NCBI GenBank assembly: GCA_003612405.1
Contig: RAYR01000010.1
Span: 146,669 to 210,668, forward strand
Length of the DNA: 64,000 nucleotides
From: a bacterium 0.1xD8-71
GTDB taxonomy: Bacteria; Bacillota; Clostridia; Lachnospirales; Lachnospiraceae
Direction: 5' to 3'
Under the pieces are notes generated by a model, which saw only the letters and a program-made list of their open reading frames with translations, did no database searches and was not told where the DNA came from. Both the position numbers and the translations under genes were made by a program. This document shows, one piece after another, positions 17,880 to 27,729 of the stretch; the stretch's first letter is position 1, and each line of letters begins with the position of its first letter.

Positions 17880-18196
17880 CCCATCATCAGAATTTTATTA
17901 ATTCCCTGAATATGATGTGATGCCAAAATATCACTTATGTCACTGGCAGCACCCTGATAAAAAGAGAAATTTTCTTTCGTATTCCTGCTCTTTGCTATTT
18001 CTATCAATTCTTTGCTGAAATCTACTCCAATATATCCACTGATATCCTGTGTAATTGCATCAGCCCATCTCCCTATTCCACATGCAATATCAAGGACTCT
18101 GGACCGTTCATCCAGTCTCAGTTTTTTGGCACGTTCTCCAAAAAATCTGCTTGTTTCTTCGTAATCAATGTTTATCTTCTCTCTGCTTAATCTCAT
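17867..18196 (-). pseudogene. SAM methyltransferase, N-terminal half only
   Basis: The 109-residue frame holds RVLDIACGIGRWADAI (motif I, SAM binding) and YIGVDFSKELIEIAKSR (motif II) and then stops in KILMMGILI. Class I methyltransferases continue for another 80-100 residues with strands 4-7, all missing. AGGAGACAGCTT precedes the ATG. The downstream half seems to have been deleted together with the start of the HAD gene. It probably no longer binds substrate. Confidence 0.75.
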
Positions 18197-18214
18197 AAGC
18201 TGTCTCCTATGGCT

Positions 18215-19339
18215 CTATTCATTTACTGCGGTTCCAAAGTGTCTTGGAATCCCCACATCTTCCGGGAATTTCCAGATATCCTCAAATTCATACAATGCAA
18301 ATTCCTCTGGCTGATTCGGAACCCAAAATTTCTCCCCCTCCCACTTCACCTTTTTAAGTGGAAAAAGTACCTCCTCAGGAATATATCCTTTATGATATTT
18401 ATGATCCATCTCCGTATTATCCACTCCAAAATAAATCCGACTGCTCTGAGGGACAGTGTACTGCCTGTTCTTTGTAACCGCCCTCTCAAAAACTCGTATT
18501 TTGTCTTTCAAAGATACGGCACTCATCAGCTTCTCCCGTACTCTCCTGGAACAGTCTAACAGTGCCTCAAACGGATAGTCCTCTGCATAATAATCCAAAA
18601 CAAAGAAATCCATTCCTATCCCTTTTACTCCATTCTGACAACGCCAGACAGAGAAATGGTCTGCCATATCTTCCCAGCACCATTCTTTTTCATTCAGGTT
18701 CGTCCGACAATATTCTTTAAATTGTTCATATTCGCTTCTAATCAGGCTAAAATCAATATCATCATCCCACGGTACAAATCCACCGTGCCTTACATAACCG
18801 ATCAAATTACCGCCGCACAAGAATGGATGTATCTCCAAGGGCTCTATCAGGGTCAAAAATTCGGCTGACGTCCTCACACAATCTAACTGTCTTTCCCGAA
18901 GCCACCCCGTTGCCGGTTTCAGACTGCGTATATCTGCGTGCTGTTTCAAAAAAGACACCTGCATTTCCAGCGTTTTGATTCTGGCAAACCACATCTTTTT
19001 CCTCATGCTGTTTCTGTTTTCAGGATCATTCACATAGTTAAGGAACTCTTCTCCGCCAGAAAATGAATCTTTACATAATTCATAAGCGACATAATCATAT
19101 ATGCCATTCTCCTCACACTGCCTGGCCATATCATAAATATCTTTCCTGTTTTTGACACAGAGGATAATGACACTTTTCCGCCAGCTTTTCATCTCCATGA
19201 AAGACAGTACGGGTTTGCCAAACTTTTTGCTTTGTACCACATCCGGGTTATTATCGCAGAAACATTTTACATTTTCTTCTCCCAGAAAACATAGTGCCTC
19301 ATATCCGCTCACTCCACAGCCAAATAAAATGATATCCAT
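18215..19339 (-). CDS. LicD-family transferase with an N-terminal Rossmann-like domain
   Basis: Residues 1-115 are the recurrent Rossmann-like domain (MDIILFGCGVSGYEALCFLG, then VKCFCDNNPDVVQSKKFGK). From about residue 165 the LicD domain follows: PFLCGGNLIGYVRHGGFVP and WDDDIDFSLIRSEYEQF, with the acidic cluster DDDID expected to bind metal. LicD proteins transfer phosphocholine or other phosphate-linked groups from a CDP donor to glycans. The three fragmentary genes just downstream may have supplied that donor. Length 374 residues, with a clear AGGAGACTGACAGG site. Confidence 0.85.
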   Translation of the reverse strand: MDIILFGCGVSGYEALCFLGEENVKCFCDNNPDVVQSKKFGKPVLSFMEMKSWRKSVIILCVKNRKDIYDMARQCEENGIYDYVAYELCKDSFSGGEEFLNYVNDPENRNSMRKKMWFARIKTLEMQVSFLKQHADIRSLKPATGWLRERQLDCVRTSAEFLTLIEPLEIHPFLCGGNLIGYVRHGGFVPWDDDIDFSLIRSEYEQFKEYCRTNLNEKEWCWEDMADHFSVWRCQNGVKGIGMDFFVLDYYAEDYPFEALLDCSRRVREKLMSAVSLKDKIRVFERAVTKNRQYTVPQSSRIYFGVDNTEMDHKYHKGYIPEEVLFPLKKVKWEGEKFWVPNQPEEFALYEFEDIWKFPEDVGIPRHFGTAVNE

Positions 19340-19343
19340 CCTG

Positions 19344-20546
19344 TCAGTCTCCTATTGGAAGTTTATATTGATTCAATATTTTCCGATCAACCACATCAAT
19401 CTTATCCGCTGCAATTCCATCCCGTATATAATTCTCTTTGATCTTCTGTGCCAAAGCGGTATTTAATATGGCAATCACCATCACATCAAAATCTGTGGCT
19501 GTCACATTCTCGCCAGATTTCACATCAAGTCCCTGCCCCGCATATTCCTCATAGCGTTTATCAAACCAGCCGACAACCACCACATCCTCCCGCTGACGGC
19601 AATACTGTTCTATCACCTGCCCAAACATTCCTGCTCCATAAATGACTATCTTCATGCCGGCTTTTACCTTCTCAAAGGGATATAACAATAAATCTGATTT
19701 GATCCGGTCGTACCTCTTTAAAAGAAATGTATGCCACATATAATATTCCAATTGTTTATGCAACACATTTCTTTGTATATGGGATTCAAAATTTTCTTTC
19801 AACGTCTGAAAGAGGTGCCTGATACTTTCGTCACTCACCAAGCCGTTTCTTACGATAGAGTCCTGCCGCACACGATAATGATACAAATGCAGGTTTGTCA
19901 CGCAGACCGACCCAGCCGCTAAGATACACGGATAAACGCACGCAGTATCCTCTCCATAACTGATCACATCAGAAACCTTCATCTGATATTTTTCCAACAG
20001 ACTTCTTTTAAAAAATTTGTTCCATATGTATGTCGAAATTCCCGGTTCAAAAAAATTCCCATTCATAAGCATCCTGGCATATATTTCTTCCAATTGCTTC
20101 TTTGTCTGATATAAACCCTCCATCACAGTATTTTCTTTGGTTCCCCGATAACCATTGCACTCCTCATATCCTGCAAAGGCAATCATATCGGCATTTGCGG
20201 CAGACTCCATATCCATAAGTCTTTGAATCATATCAAGTTCTACCCAATCATCACTGTCGACACAAGATACATATTCTCCATGTGCAATAGCAAGTCCTGC
20301 TTTTCTTGCGCTTACCAGACCCCCGTTTTTTTTATGTATGACTGTAATCCTCGCATCCTCTTGTGCATATCTATCACAAATACTCCCGCTTTCGTCCGTT
20401 GATCCATCATCTACCAATATAATTTCCAACGCTTCATACGTCTGATTACATATACTTTCTATACATTGAGGCAAATATTTTGCGACGTTATAAACCGGAA
20501 CGGTTACGCTGACTAAAACCTGTGCATTTTCTTTACCTGAATTCAT
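19344..20546 (-). CDS. GT2 glycosyltransferase with a C-terminal Rossmann-like domain
   Basis: Residues 8-230 are a typical GT2 domain: SVTVPVYNVAKYLPQCIESI, EIILVDDGSTDESG and the metal site CVDSDDWVEL. From about residue 290 a second domain begins, KAGMKIVIYGAGMFGQVIEQ, then VVVVGWFDKRYEEYAGQG. Similar domains are attached to several neighbours. The start overlaps the stop of the next GT gene by 4 nt. It likely transfers a sugar to the same glycan. Confidence 0.88.
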   Translation of the reverse strand: MNSGKENAQVLVSVTVPVYNVAKYLPQCIESICNQTYEALEIILVDDGSTDESGSICDRYAQEDARITVIHKKNGGLVSARKAGLAIAHGEYVSCVDSDDWVELDMIQRLMDMESAANADMIAFAGYEECNGYRGTKENTVMEGLYQTKKQLEEIYARMLMNGNFFEPGISTYIWNKFFKRSLLEKYQMKVSDVISYGEDTACVYPCILAAGSVCVTNLHLYHYRVRQDSIVRNGLVSDESIRHLFQTLKENFESHIQRNVLHKQLEYYMWHTFLLKRYDRIKSDLLLYPFEKVKAGMKIVIYGAGMFGQVIEQYCRQREDVVVVGWFDKRYEEYAGQGLDVKSGENVTATDFDVMVIAILNTALAQKIKENYIRDGIAADKIDVVDRKILNQYKLPIGD

Positions 20547-21700
20547 TGTGCTGTTTTCTCCATTTCAGCAAGAAGTTCTGAGAAACTCCAAACAGGAAAT
20601 CTGCATTTTTCACCCAATATTTTCTTGATTTCTCCTTCTCCCTGCACCAAAGCCACGATCACTAAATCCACATCTTCCAGAGCCTGGTCAGGCGAACAGG
20701 TCTTTATTTCTTCCTCCAGAAAATCACTGTTTCTGTCAATCACATATTTAACCCTGACCATGGAAGCATCCATGTCTGCGATTATGCGCCTTGCTAACAA
20801 ATTCATCCCATATACTGCAATTTGACTTATCTTCTTCTTCTTCAAATAATTTGAAAGTTCAATTCCCTGCTGCTTTAATTCCATCCATTTATCCATTAAA
20901 TAGAACATCTTATGGTATCTGTCCAACATACGAAGCCGTATATTCATCGTATTTTGAAGCATTTCCTCTTCCAAACGCCTCAATTCTTGCGGCTCATATA
21001 CACGGTTTTTCTTTAATATATCCACCATTTCTCTCTCAGAAGCAGCCATGGCGACAGAATTTCCAGACGTATTCTGATGATTGACTATATGCTCAAACAG
21101 AACATCATTATTGAAAGCAAAAGCGTTTTCCTTTGTTAACATACACAGCCAAAGCAAATAATCATCTGCCCCATTATTCCTCATAATCTCTGTTTTCCAC
21201 ACAGTTGGAATCGCTTTCTTTCGTATGAGAACCTGTCCTGGTGAGATAATCGCAGTACCTACCGTCAGCATATACTCTCTGGAAATCGATTTCTCAAAGT
21301 CGAAATCATAGTTATAACAGGTTTTCTTTTCATTGATAAGTCTGCATACGACGGCATCATATTCTCCTATATTCCTCAGTTGACTTACAAAATAATCAGA
21401 ACAGATACAATCATCCTGATCCAAAAAGAGAACATATTCCCCATGGCACTTACTCAAACCATACACTCTGGCTCCGTGAATACCTCTGTTTTTCTCTGTG
21501 TTATATGTATAAACAGAAAACGCAGCCGAATTTTGTTCTTCGATCATTTCATCCGGCGCATCATTGATCAACAACAACTCTATGCAGTACCCGCTTCCCT
21601 TTAATGCTGACTGGCATGCCTCCAGCTGCCTGATAATTTCAGACAAATATTGTTTACCATGATAAATTGGTACGATTACACTGATTCGATTCTCATCCAT
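20543..21700 (-). CDS. GT2 glycosyltransferase with a C-terminal Rossmann-like domain
   Basis: The N-terminus reads RISVIVPIYHGKQYLSEII and the metal site is LFLDQDDCICSD, a D-x-D variant. Residues 285-380 form the recurrent domain: KISQIAVYGMNLLARRII and KYVIDRNSDF. The glycine-rich turn is GMNLLA rather than GAGxxG, so cofactor binding is doubtful. The protein has 385 residues and overlaps the next gene by 4 nt. Confidence 0.85.
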   Translation of the reverse strand: MDENRISVIVPIYHGKQYLSEIIRQLEACQSALKGSGYCIELLLINDAPDEMIEEQNSAAFSVYTYNTEKNRGIHGARVYGLSKCHGEYVLFLDQDDCICSDYFVSQLRNIGEYDAVVCRLINEKKTCYNYDFDFEKSISREYMLTVGTAIISPGQVLIRKKAIPTVWKTEIMRNNGADDYLLWLCMLTKENAFAFNNDVLFEHIVNHQNTSGNSVAMAASEREMVDILKKNRVYEPQELRRLEEEMLQNTMNIRLRMLDRYHKMFYLMDKWMELKQQGIELSNYLKKKKISQIAVYGMNLLARRIIADMDASMVRVKYVIDRNSDFLEEEIKTCSPDQALEDVDLVIVALVQGEGEIKKILGEKCRFPVWSFSELLAEMEKTAQ

Positions 21701-21734
21701 ACAAAATCGCTTTCACCTTACATCCCTATATTTA

Positions 21735-22676
21735 TTACGCAAGCGGATACAACACATAATTGGTAATATTGTGCTTATTCAGGATTTCTCTTATCTCCAT
21801 AGAAACCTTATAATACGCAGTAATCAGACAATTATAGTTATCACTGATCTGTATAAGCTCATCCAGGGAAATAACCCGCTTTCCTTTATATTCTTTTCCA
21901 ATTTTTTCTTTGGAATTATCGGCAAAACAAAACACCCTGTCCTCCCCGAGAATATCTATCACATACTCTCCCATTTCCGCCGCTCCAAAAAGAATGATCG
22001 GTTTATCCTCCTTAAACTGCCTGCAGGCTTCTCCCACAGCCTGCTCCAAAGTCTTATAGGTATCTTCCTGTCCATGTCTTAGAGTTATCCTCCTCTCATA
22101 CTTGAAAGGCTCTTCCATCTCACGATCACTATACGGCTTTTTCTGTGCAACCAGATACGCATCGTTGTCTTCCGATATCCAGTCATCCGTCCCCTGAATC
22201 TGAGGAACGCCCGCCACAGATACATGCAATGGTTTCAGATCAGCCCACTTTGCCAATGCAGCCAATCCATCAGAAAAATATCGATAACAATCAGTCGGAT
22301 ATCTATGCTCTGGCGCCCCGTTCGGCGCCGTAATAATGCAAAGCCCGGAAGGTTTCATGACCCTTGCAATTTCCCTGATCGTCAGCCACGGATATTCTAT
22401 ATGTTCAAAGGCCTGTCCTGATATTACCAGATCAAACTGATCATCCTCGATTTCTTTCCAATGATAAATATCCTCCGGCACAATATCCACATTAGGTCCT
22501 GCGCACATATCCAAACCCGTATACACATACTTTGGCTGCGCAAAAATACTTTTGTAGGAACCGTTCACATCAAAACTTCCCACATCAAGAATCTTTATTA
22601 TGCCCTTTTCTCCTGTAAAATAGGATTTGTAATAATCAACCAGATAATTCATTCTCAAATAAGAGGCCTTATGCAT
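21735..22676 (-). CDS. SAM methyltransferase with a C-terminal Rossmann-like domain
   Basis: The methyltransferase domain has IKILDVGSFDVNGSYKSIF (motif I) and FDLVISGQAFEHIEYPW (motif IV) and then VMKPSGLCIITAPNG. From about residue 222 the recurrent domain follows: KPIILFGAAEMGEYVIDILG and VFCFADNSKEKIGKEYKGK. AAGGAG precedes the ATG. It probably methylates a sugar of the glycan or its precursor. Substrate is unknown. Confidence 0.83.
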   Translation of the reverse strand: MHKASYLRMNYLVDYYKSYFTGEKGIIKILDVGSFDVNGSYKSIFAQPKYVYTGLDMCAGPNVDIVPEDIYHWKEIEDDQFDLVISGQAFEHIEYPWLTIREIARVMKPSGLCIITAPNGAPEHRYPTDCYRYFSDGLAALAKWADLKPLHVSVAGVPQIQGTDDWISEDNDAYLVAQKKPYSDREMEEPFKYERRITLRHGQEDTYKTLEQAVGEACRQFKEDKPIILFGAAEMGEYVIDILGEDRVFCFADNSKEKIGKEYKGKRVISLDELIQISDNYNCLITAYYKVSMEIREILNKHNITNYVLYPLA

Positions 22677-22700
22677 TGCTGTTTCTCCTTGTCCTGTTTT

Positions 22701-23948
22701 TCATTCATCTATTACCGCCAGAATCTGACTCTGGTAAATCGCAAGTTCCGCTGCTTCCATATTGTCCGCCACAATTTCCCCGTTTCGCACTTCCTGTACA
22801 TATTTATACGGAATATTACATCTTTCACGGACTCCTCTTAAAAACCATTCATATTCTATATCCAGGTGTCCGATATCCACGGCCTGATACCCTGCTGAAC
22901 ATAAATCATACGTCAGGATCTTCGCTGTTGGCCCTAATGAAATCAGGATCAGCTTTTCTTTTTCCATCGTCAGAGCTGTGTCCAGAATATCCGCATATCT
23001 CCTAAAAGCATTTTCAGAAGGCGCTATGATACGACAGACAGACAGTGCATTATCAAACAGATTGTTTCCAACCCCCATGCGTGTCCTGCTTCCCTCTATG
23101 ATCACAACGTCCCGGCCTTCCCAGATTCGTTTCAGACTTTCAAACCGTTCTCCAGCCTTTTCCTTATCTTTTAACATCACATAAGGTCTCGATAAAAGCG
23201 CATCATAATAAGTCCTGTCCAGTTCGAGCAGTTCCATATGCTCAGCTCTCACATCCGGTGTTAAATAATGCCTTACCGCTTCTGCCGCCGATTCGGTAAA
23301 TCGTTCCAGAGAACCATAAATATCCGCTATTGCCACCAACAGATTATCCACGTTGGCATGTAATACCTCCTGTAATCTTCTGGCCAGTTTCCCGTCTGTT
23401 TCCTGATACTTTGCCCGCTGCTGCATTTTCATAAGAGAAAATTCCCCATCCCCGAACCGCACAAGAGATGCCCTTTCCTCGCATATTCTGTCAATTGCTT
23501 CGGGGGCCGGTAATATCGTTGGGAACACAAATTCCTCTTTTCTGATAGAATCTGCTATCTCATACCTTAGATTCTGCTGACGGTAAAAGGTGGTATTCCT
23601 GTAGGTATACATCAGTACTTCCAACTGCCAGGAATTTTTATCAAGTGCTGCCCAAAATATCGGGTTCAATGTGTCTTCCATGTCAAAAAACTTTATGATC
23701 CTTGATCCCTTAATCCCATTTTCTATGAGTTGCTGAAGGATATCCTGATATTGCATGACAGAGATAATAATATAATCATAATCATCCACAATTTCTCCCA
23801 GATGAAGTACCGGGAGTCCATCCACACCTTGAGAATAGCAATCCGCCGCATTATCAATGTAACCTGTCAGCTCCGTCTCGCCCTCCCGGATACACTGCCT
23901 GACAATGTCTTTTCCCTTTCCCACTCCGAAAATATATATTTTTTTCAT
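22701..23948 (-). CDS. GT-D-type (DUF1792) glycosyltransferase with an N-terminal Rossmann-like domain
   Basis: I chose ATG 23948 (MKKIYIFGVGKGKDIVRQ) because TTGGAGG lies 9 nt before it. The recurrent Rossmann-like domain occupies residues 1-110 (GYIDNAADCYSQGVDGLP). The C-terminal part from about 155 shows SLVRFGDGEFSLM, VVIIEGSRTRMGVGNNLF, and LISLGPTAKILTYDL, signatures of the GT-D fold. GT-D enzymes are known from glycosylation of serine-rich surface proteins. The start overlaps the radical SAM stop. Confidence 0.82.
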   Translation of the reverse strand: MKKIYIFGVGKGKDIVRQCIREGETELTGYIDNAADCYSQGVDGLPVLHLGEIVDDYDYIIISVMQYQDILQQLIENGIKGSRIIKFFDMEDTLNPIFWAALDKNSWQLEVLMYTYRNTTFYRQQNLRYEIADSIRKEEFVFPTILPAPEAIDRICEERASLVRFGDGEFSLMKMQQRAKYQETDGKLARRLQEVLHANVDNLLVAIADIYGSLERFTESAAEAVRHYLTPDVRAEHMELLELDRTYYDALLSRPYVMLKDKEKAGERFESLKRIWEGRDVVIIEGSRTRMGVGNNLFDNALSVCRIIAPSENAFRRYADILDTALTMEKEKLILISLGPTAKILTYDLCSAGYQAVDIGHLDIEYEWFLRGVRERCNIPYKYVQEVRNGEIVADNMEAAELAIYQSQILAVIDE

Positions 23949-23953
23949 GGTAC

Positions 23954-25138
23954 TCATCCTCCAATCTGCTCCGCAGGTGGAATCAGATAATGCAGCGCTT
24001 CCGCTCCATTACAGCGTCTGCACATTTCCAGATATCCCTTATCCGAGTAACCATCGTTAAACTCCAACAAAATTTTCTTATAATTGTCTTTTGGCAATCT
24101 TTCCAGGTCCAGATAATCCCCGCCGCCTACTCCTAACCCCATATTGTCCGACACGCTTCTTGCCATGACGCAAAAATAATATTTGTTTCCCCTTACCTCA
24201 TGACATTTTGTGCCGCAGGCATCGAAAACAGCTGTCAGTTCTTTCTCGGAGTCATTCCGTTCCACATAATCGAAACCATAATCAAACCAGTTAATCTCCG
24301 GCTTCCCAAGAGAATACTGTATATCCCATTCCTCTAATAATCTGGTCAGGGTGGAATACCGCTCCTTCAGTCTGGGGAGTGCAGCCGAATAGTTCGATAT
24401 CCGAAACAGGACGTTGTATTTTCTGCACTGTTCCAACACCTCTTTGGAGGGAAGCAATGTGCCATTTGTCGTAATACTGAAAATAATCATCTTGTCCCGG
24501 TAACGGCTCCCAATATACGCTACCGCATCCGCCAACTGTTTATACAGCAGGGGTTCCCCGCCTATTAAAACAAATTCCTTGGTAATATCCATAACCCGGA
24601 AAAAAGAATCCGCGCTCTTTCTGACCACTTCAAATGGCAGATCTGAATCTATGTTGTCAGAATCCGGACAGGCATGCGCACATTTTTTACACCGCAATGT
24701 ACACCTTTCCGTCAATGATATCTGTGAAATCTCTGTATAGGAGACATCATAATAATAGGTTGCCAGAACAGGAAATAATTTTCTTTGAAACTCCTGTCCT
24801 TTATAGTAATCTATCCCTTCATGCAACCCACTCTCTTCAAGCTGTCTGCTGATTGTGGGAATATTTTTCTCATCCGCAGCAATGACAACAATGCCACTGT
24901 CTTTTCTTTCCAGATATTCTGATAAAGAAATAACCGCCCAGTTATCCTTGCCTGCCTTCTGCTTATGTACATCATTGTCAATAAATCCGGCAAAACAGCC
25001 GAAATATTCCAGTTCTATTTTTAAGTCAGCTCCCAAGAGACCGGCCCCAAAAATATATATTTTCTTATGTATCTTAAATTTTTCTATCAGCTTATCCGCT
25101 TTTTGGTCCAGTTCATGACCTTTATTTGTCCATTTCAT
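23954..25138 (-). CDS. Radical SAM protein with an N-terminal Rossmann-like domain
   Basis: Residues 23-105 are the recurrent domain (KKIYIFGAGLLGADLKIELE, then GFIDND). The radical SAM core follows, with the cluster cysteines C146, C150 and C153 in CTLRCKKCAHACP and a GGEP motif in LIGGEPLLY. A further Cys set near 315-375 (ACGTKCHEVRG, MCRRCNG) may bind an auxiliary cluster, as in SPASM proteins. It lies in the glycan operon, so a sugar or lipid modification is the likely job, but no substrate can be named. Confidence 0.83.
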   Translation of the reverse strand: MKWTNKGHELDQKADKLIEKFKIHKKIYIFGAGLLGADLKIELEYFGCFAGFIDNDVHKQKAGKDNWAVISLSEYLERKDSGIVVIAADEKNIPTISRQLEESGLHEGIDYYKGQEFQRKLFPVLATYYYDVSYTEISQISLTERCTLRCKKCAHACPDSDNIDSDLPFEVVRKSADSFFRVMDITKEFVLIGGEPLLYKQLADAVAYIGSRYRDKMIIFSITTNGTLLPSKEVLEQCRKYNVLFRISNYSAALPRLKERYSTLTRLLEEWDIQYSLGKPEINWFDYGFDYVERNDSEKELTAVFDACGTKCHEVRGNKYYFCVMARSVSDNMGLGVGGGDYLDLERLPKDNYKKILLEFNDGYSDKGYLEMCRRCNGAEALHYLIPPAEQIGG

Positions 25139-25168
25139 AATTTAACTCCAATATTCCAACCAGTCATG

Positions 25169-26383
25169 TCAGGAATGTCGTATCACCTGCTTTGCCGGCT
25201 TCCAGATTAACTTTTCTCTTTTTATCTGATATAAATCTGTTAATTCCGCTATAATCTCTTTGGCCGTATTTTCATTTTTTACTGCAACTATAATATAGTC
25301 ATAAGAAAGCCCGCACAGTATCTCCGGCGTCTGTACTTCATAAAGACATTCTTCAAGCAGCGCATCCGCATCCTTATCGACCCAAGCCACCATATTCTGT
25401 TCCTTGTGCATTTCTTCGATTTCCCGGAAGAGCGCCTGACCACATGCCCCTGCTCCATATATCACATAAGCATCTGAAAACAGTTCTTCGGGATACTCAA
25501 ATTCCCATTGGTCAAAAACGGCCATATTGATGTGATACAGGGTCTTTAAGTTGTGAAATTCCAAATCCAATACGTATTTTTTAAGCTGTTTCATCAAAAC
25601 GGCGGACTGCTCTGACTGCGTAAATACTTTTTTAAGGCCTGTGTACAGAAGATATGTATTATATGGCAGCCTGCGGTCAGGAGTACTGCACATGGAACCT
25701 GATCTTATATTATAGTGGTAGTAAGCTTTCCGCTTTATGTATATTTGGGAGATACTCATACAGTAGCTGTATAATGTCAACGCATCTTCGCCATAAAATA
25801 CTGCTTCATCAATTCCCTCATATACATCTGCCAGCTTATCTTTCCTAAACAATTTATTTACCAATGTAGGATATAATCCATAGTCGCAATATTCCCTGCT
25901 GTATAGCATTGACGGGTATATTTCGTCTTCTAAATCTTCATATAAACCTTCCTCGTAATGATCCATCACCTGAACAGTTCTTTGGAAGTTTTCATAATCT
26001 CTTATAATGCCGGAGGAGACCAGGTCACAGCCTGTCTGCACATAGCACTGCACAAGTTCCTCATACATATTCTCTTCAATCCAGTCATCGCTGTCTACAA
26101 ACCCTATCAGCTCACTATCCGCCGCACTGACTCCTGCCTTTCTTGCGCTGATAAGCCCGCCATTTTTTTTGCTAATCACTTTTATACGAGTATCCATTCC
26201 CTGGTATCTCTTACATATTTCCAGACTGTTATCTGTCGAGCCATCATCAACCAATATAATTTCCATATCCCGAAACGTCTGCATAGTGATACTGGTGATA
26301 CATTTTTCCAGAAAGGGAGCGGCGTTGTAGATTGGGACGATAACGGATAATATGGTGCTATCCGCATTACCGTTATATTTCAT
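25169..26383 (-). CDS. GT2 glycosyltransferase with a C-terminal Rossmann-like domain
   Basis: The GT2 part begins LSVIVPIYNAAPFLEKCITS, with ILVDDGSTDNSLEICKRY and the metal site GFVDSDDWIEE. From about residue 305 the recurrent domain follows: DAYVIYGAGACGQALFREIE and MVAWVDKDADALLEECLYE. It is a close analogue of the gene at 19344-20546. GGAGGATATATTAT precedes the ATG. Length 404 residues. Confidence 0.88.
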   Translation of the reverse strand: MKYNGNADSTILSVIVPIYNAAPFLEKCITSITMQTFRDMEIILVDDGSTDNSLEICKRYQGMDTRIKVISKKNGGLISARKAGVSAADSELIGFVDSDDWIEENMYEELVQCYVQTGCDLVSSGIIRDYENFQRTVQVMDHYEEGLYEDLEDEIYPSMLYSREYCDYGLYPTLVNKLFRKDKLADVYEGIDEAVFYGEDALTLYSYCMSISQIYIKRKAYYHYNIRSGSMCSTPDRRLPYNTYLLYTGLKKVFTQSEQSAVLMKQLKKYVLDLEFHNLKTLYHINMAVFDQWEFEYPEELFSDAYVIYGAGACGQALFREIEEMHKEQNMVAWVDKDADALLEECLYEVQTPEILCGLSYDYIIVAVKNENTAKEIIAELTDLYQIKREKLIWKPAKQVIRHS

Positions 26384-27716
26384 ATAATATATCCTCCAAT
26401 GACACGACCGGACATGATACCTTTTTCGACAAAAACTCTTCTATTTCATCAAAGAAACCGATTGCTGTGACAACAATGCAATCGCACGCAGGAATTTCTT
26501 CATCAGGTGTAATAACCGGAACATTTTCAATTATGTCTTTTGCCTTTTGGTCAATTGCCGCAATTACCTCTATACCTGAATCAACCAAATCATCTAACAA
26601 CCGCTCTCCGGCATAACTCATTCCATATATAACAATCTTTTGATATCCTTTCCTGAAAAAATATTCTTTGATGCTCTTCCCTGACTGCCTGACAATCAAC
26701 CATTGATTAAATAAAAGCATAATTGCCAGATGTTTATCAGACATTGCCTTCCATTTACCGGAATAATTAACCAACCATCTGGCTAAAAGCATGTTTAAAA
26801 GCATCGGCCAAAAGTCCAGACAGATCTCAGGATTATATTTCTTACATTTATATGCCGTAACCAAAAATCCCCGATAAAAATTTATATCATATGACAGTCT
26901 GTAATAATAACTGTAAAATGCCGTTATTGTCTGCTTTCTATCCTTCCTGGAAAGATACCGTAAATATTTCTGAATCGTCATTTGATCAGAATACATTGCC
27001 GTTTTTAATTTTTTCCTGGCACTTTTCCCCCGAAAATTACTCATTGAATCCACGGCTCTTCTATAGAAAACCAACTCCCGGTCTAAATAATATAGTTTCT
27101 CTTTCCTGCTGATTCTCAGCCAGTATTCATAATCCTCATATGGTATACTCTCGTCATACAAACCATATTTATCAAATACATTTTTACGGAACATAACAGT
27201 CGGCGCCGGAATCCAGTCTCTCAGCATCAGCCGTCTGAAAACGTTCTCCCCAACATCATTAACAGGCTTCTGTGATAATAGTTTTTTTCGTGCAAATCTT
27301 TCTCCCAGTTTAAAATTATCATCTACAACATAGCCATTTGAGTACGCTACCGCAATATCCGGGTCATTTTGCATACAACTGACCAGACTTGAAATACACT
27401 GCGGCATCATTATGTCGTCTCCTGCAAACCCCTTGTAAAAATATCCCCGGGCATTTTTGATTATCTCATTTTCATTTGCCGTGACTTTTCCGGTATTTTT
27501 TTCATGATAAATAAGAACAACCTTCTGAAATTTTTGTTGCAGTTTCTCATAATAGGTATTGATAATCTCTCTTGATTTATCTGTAGAAGCATCATCTAAA
27601 ACAATCAATTCCATATTAGAATAGTCCTGCTGCAAAATACTCTTTAAGCAATCTTCTATATACAGTTCATGGTTATATACCAATAATCCCATTGATACCA
27701 ACGTCTTGTCGTTCAT
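26373..27716 (-). CDS. GT2 glycosyltransferase with a C-terminal Rossmann-like domain
   Basis: The start MNDKTLVSMGLLVYNHELY (ATG 27716) fits AAGGGAG; an upstream start would overlap the previous gene. GT2 motifs are MELIVLDDASTDKSRE and YKGFAGDDIMMPQ, the latter carrying GDD at the metal site. The tail from about 355 is the recurrent domain KGYQKIVIYGMSYAGERLL and VIAAIDQKAKDIIENVP, with GMSYAG in place of GAGxxG. Its 3' end overlaps the next gene's start. It likely transfers a sugar in the same pathway. Confidence 0.86.
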   Translation of the reverse strand: MNDKTLVSMGLLVYNHELYIEDCLKSILQQDYSNMELIVLDDASTDKSREIINTYYEKLQQKFQKVVLIYHEKNTGKVTANENEIIKNARGYFYKGFAGDDIMMPQCISSLVSCMQNDPDIAVAYSNGYVVDDNFKLGERFARKKLLSQKPVNDVGENVFRRLMLRDWIPAPTVMFRKNVFDKYGLYDESIPYEDYEYWLRISRKEKLYYLDRELVFYRRAVDSMSNFRGKSARKKLKTAMYSDQMTIQKYLRYLSRKDRKQTITAFYSYYYRLSYDINFYRGFLVTAYKCKKYNPEICLDFWPMLLNMLLARWLVNYSGKWKAMSDKHLAIMLLFNQWLIVRQSGKSIKEYFFRKGYQKIVIYGMSYAGERLLDDLVDSGIEVIAAIDQKAKDIIENVPVITPDEEIPACDCIVVTAIGFFDEIEEFLSKKVSCPVVSLEDILYEI

Positions 27717-27729
27717 CATATCTCCCTTA

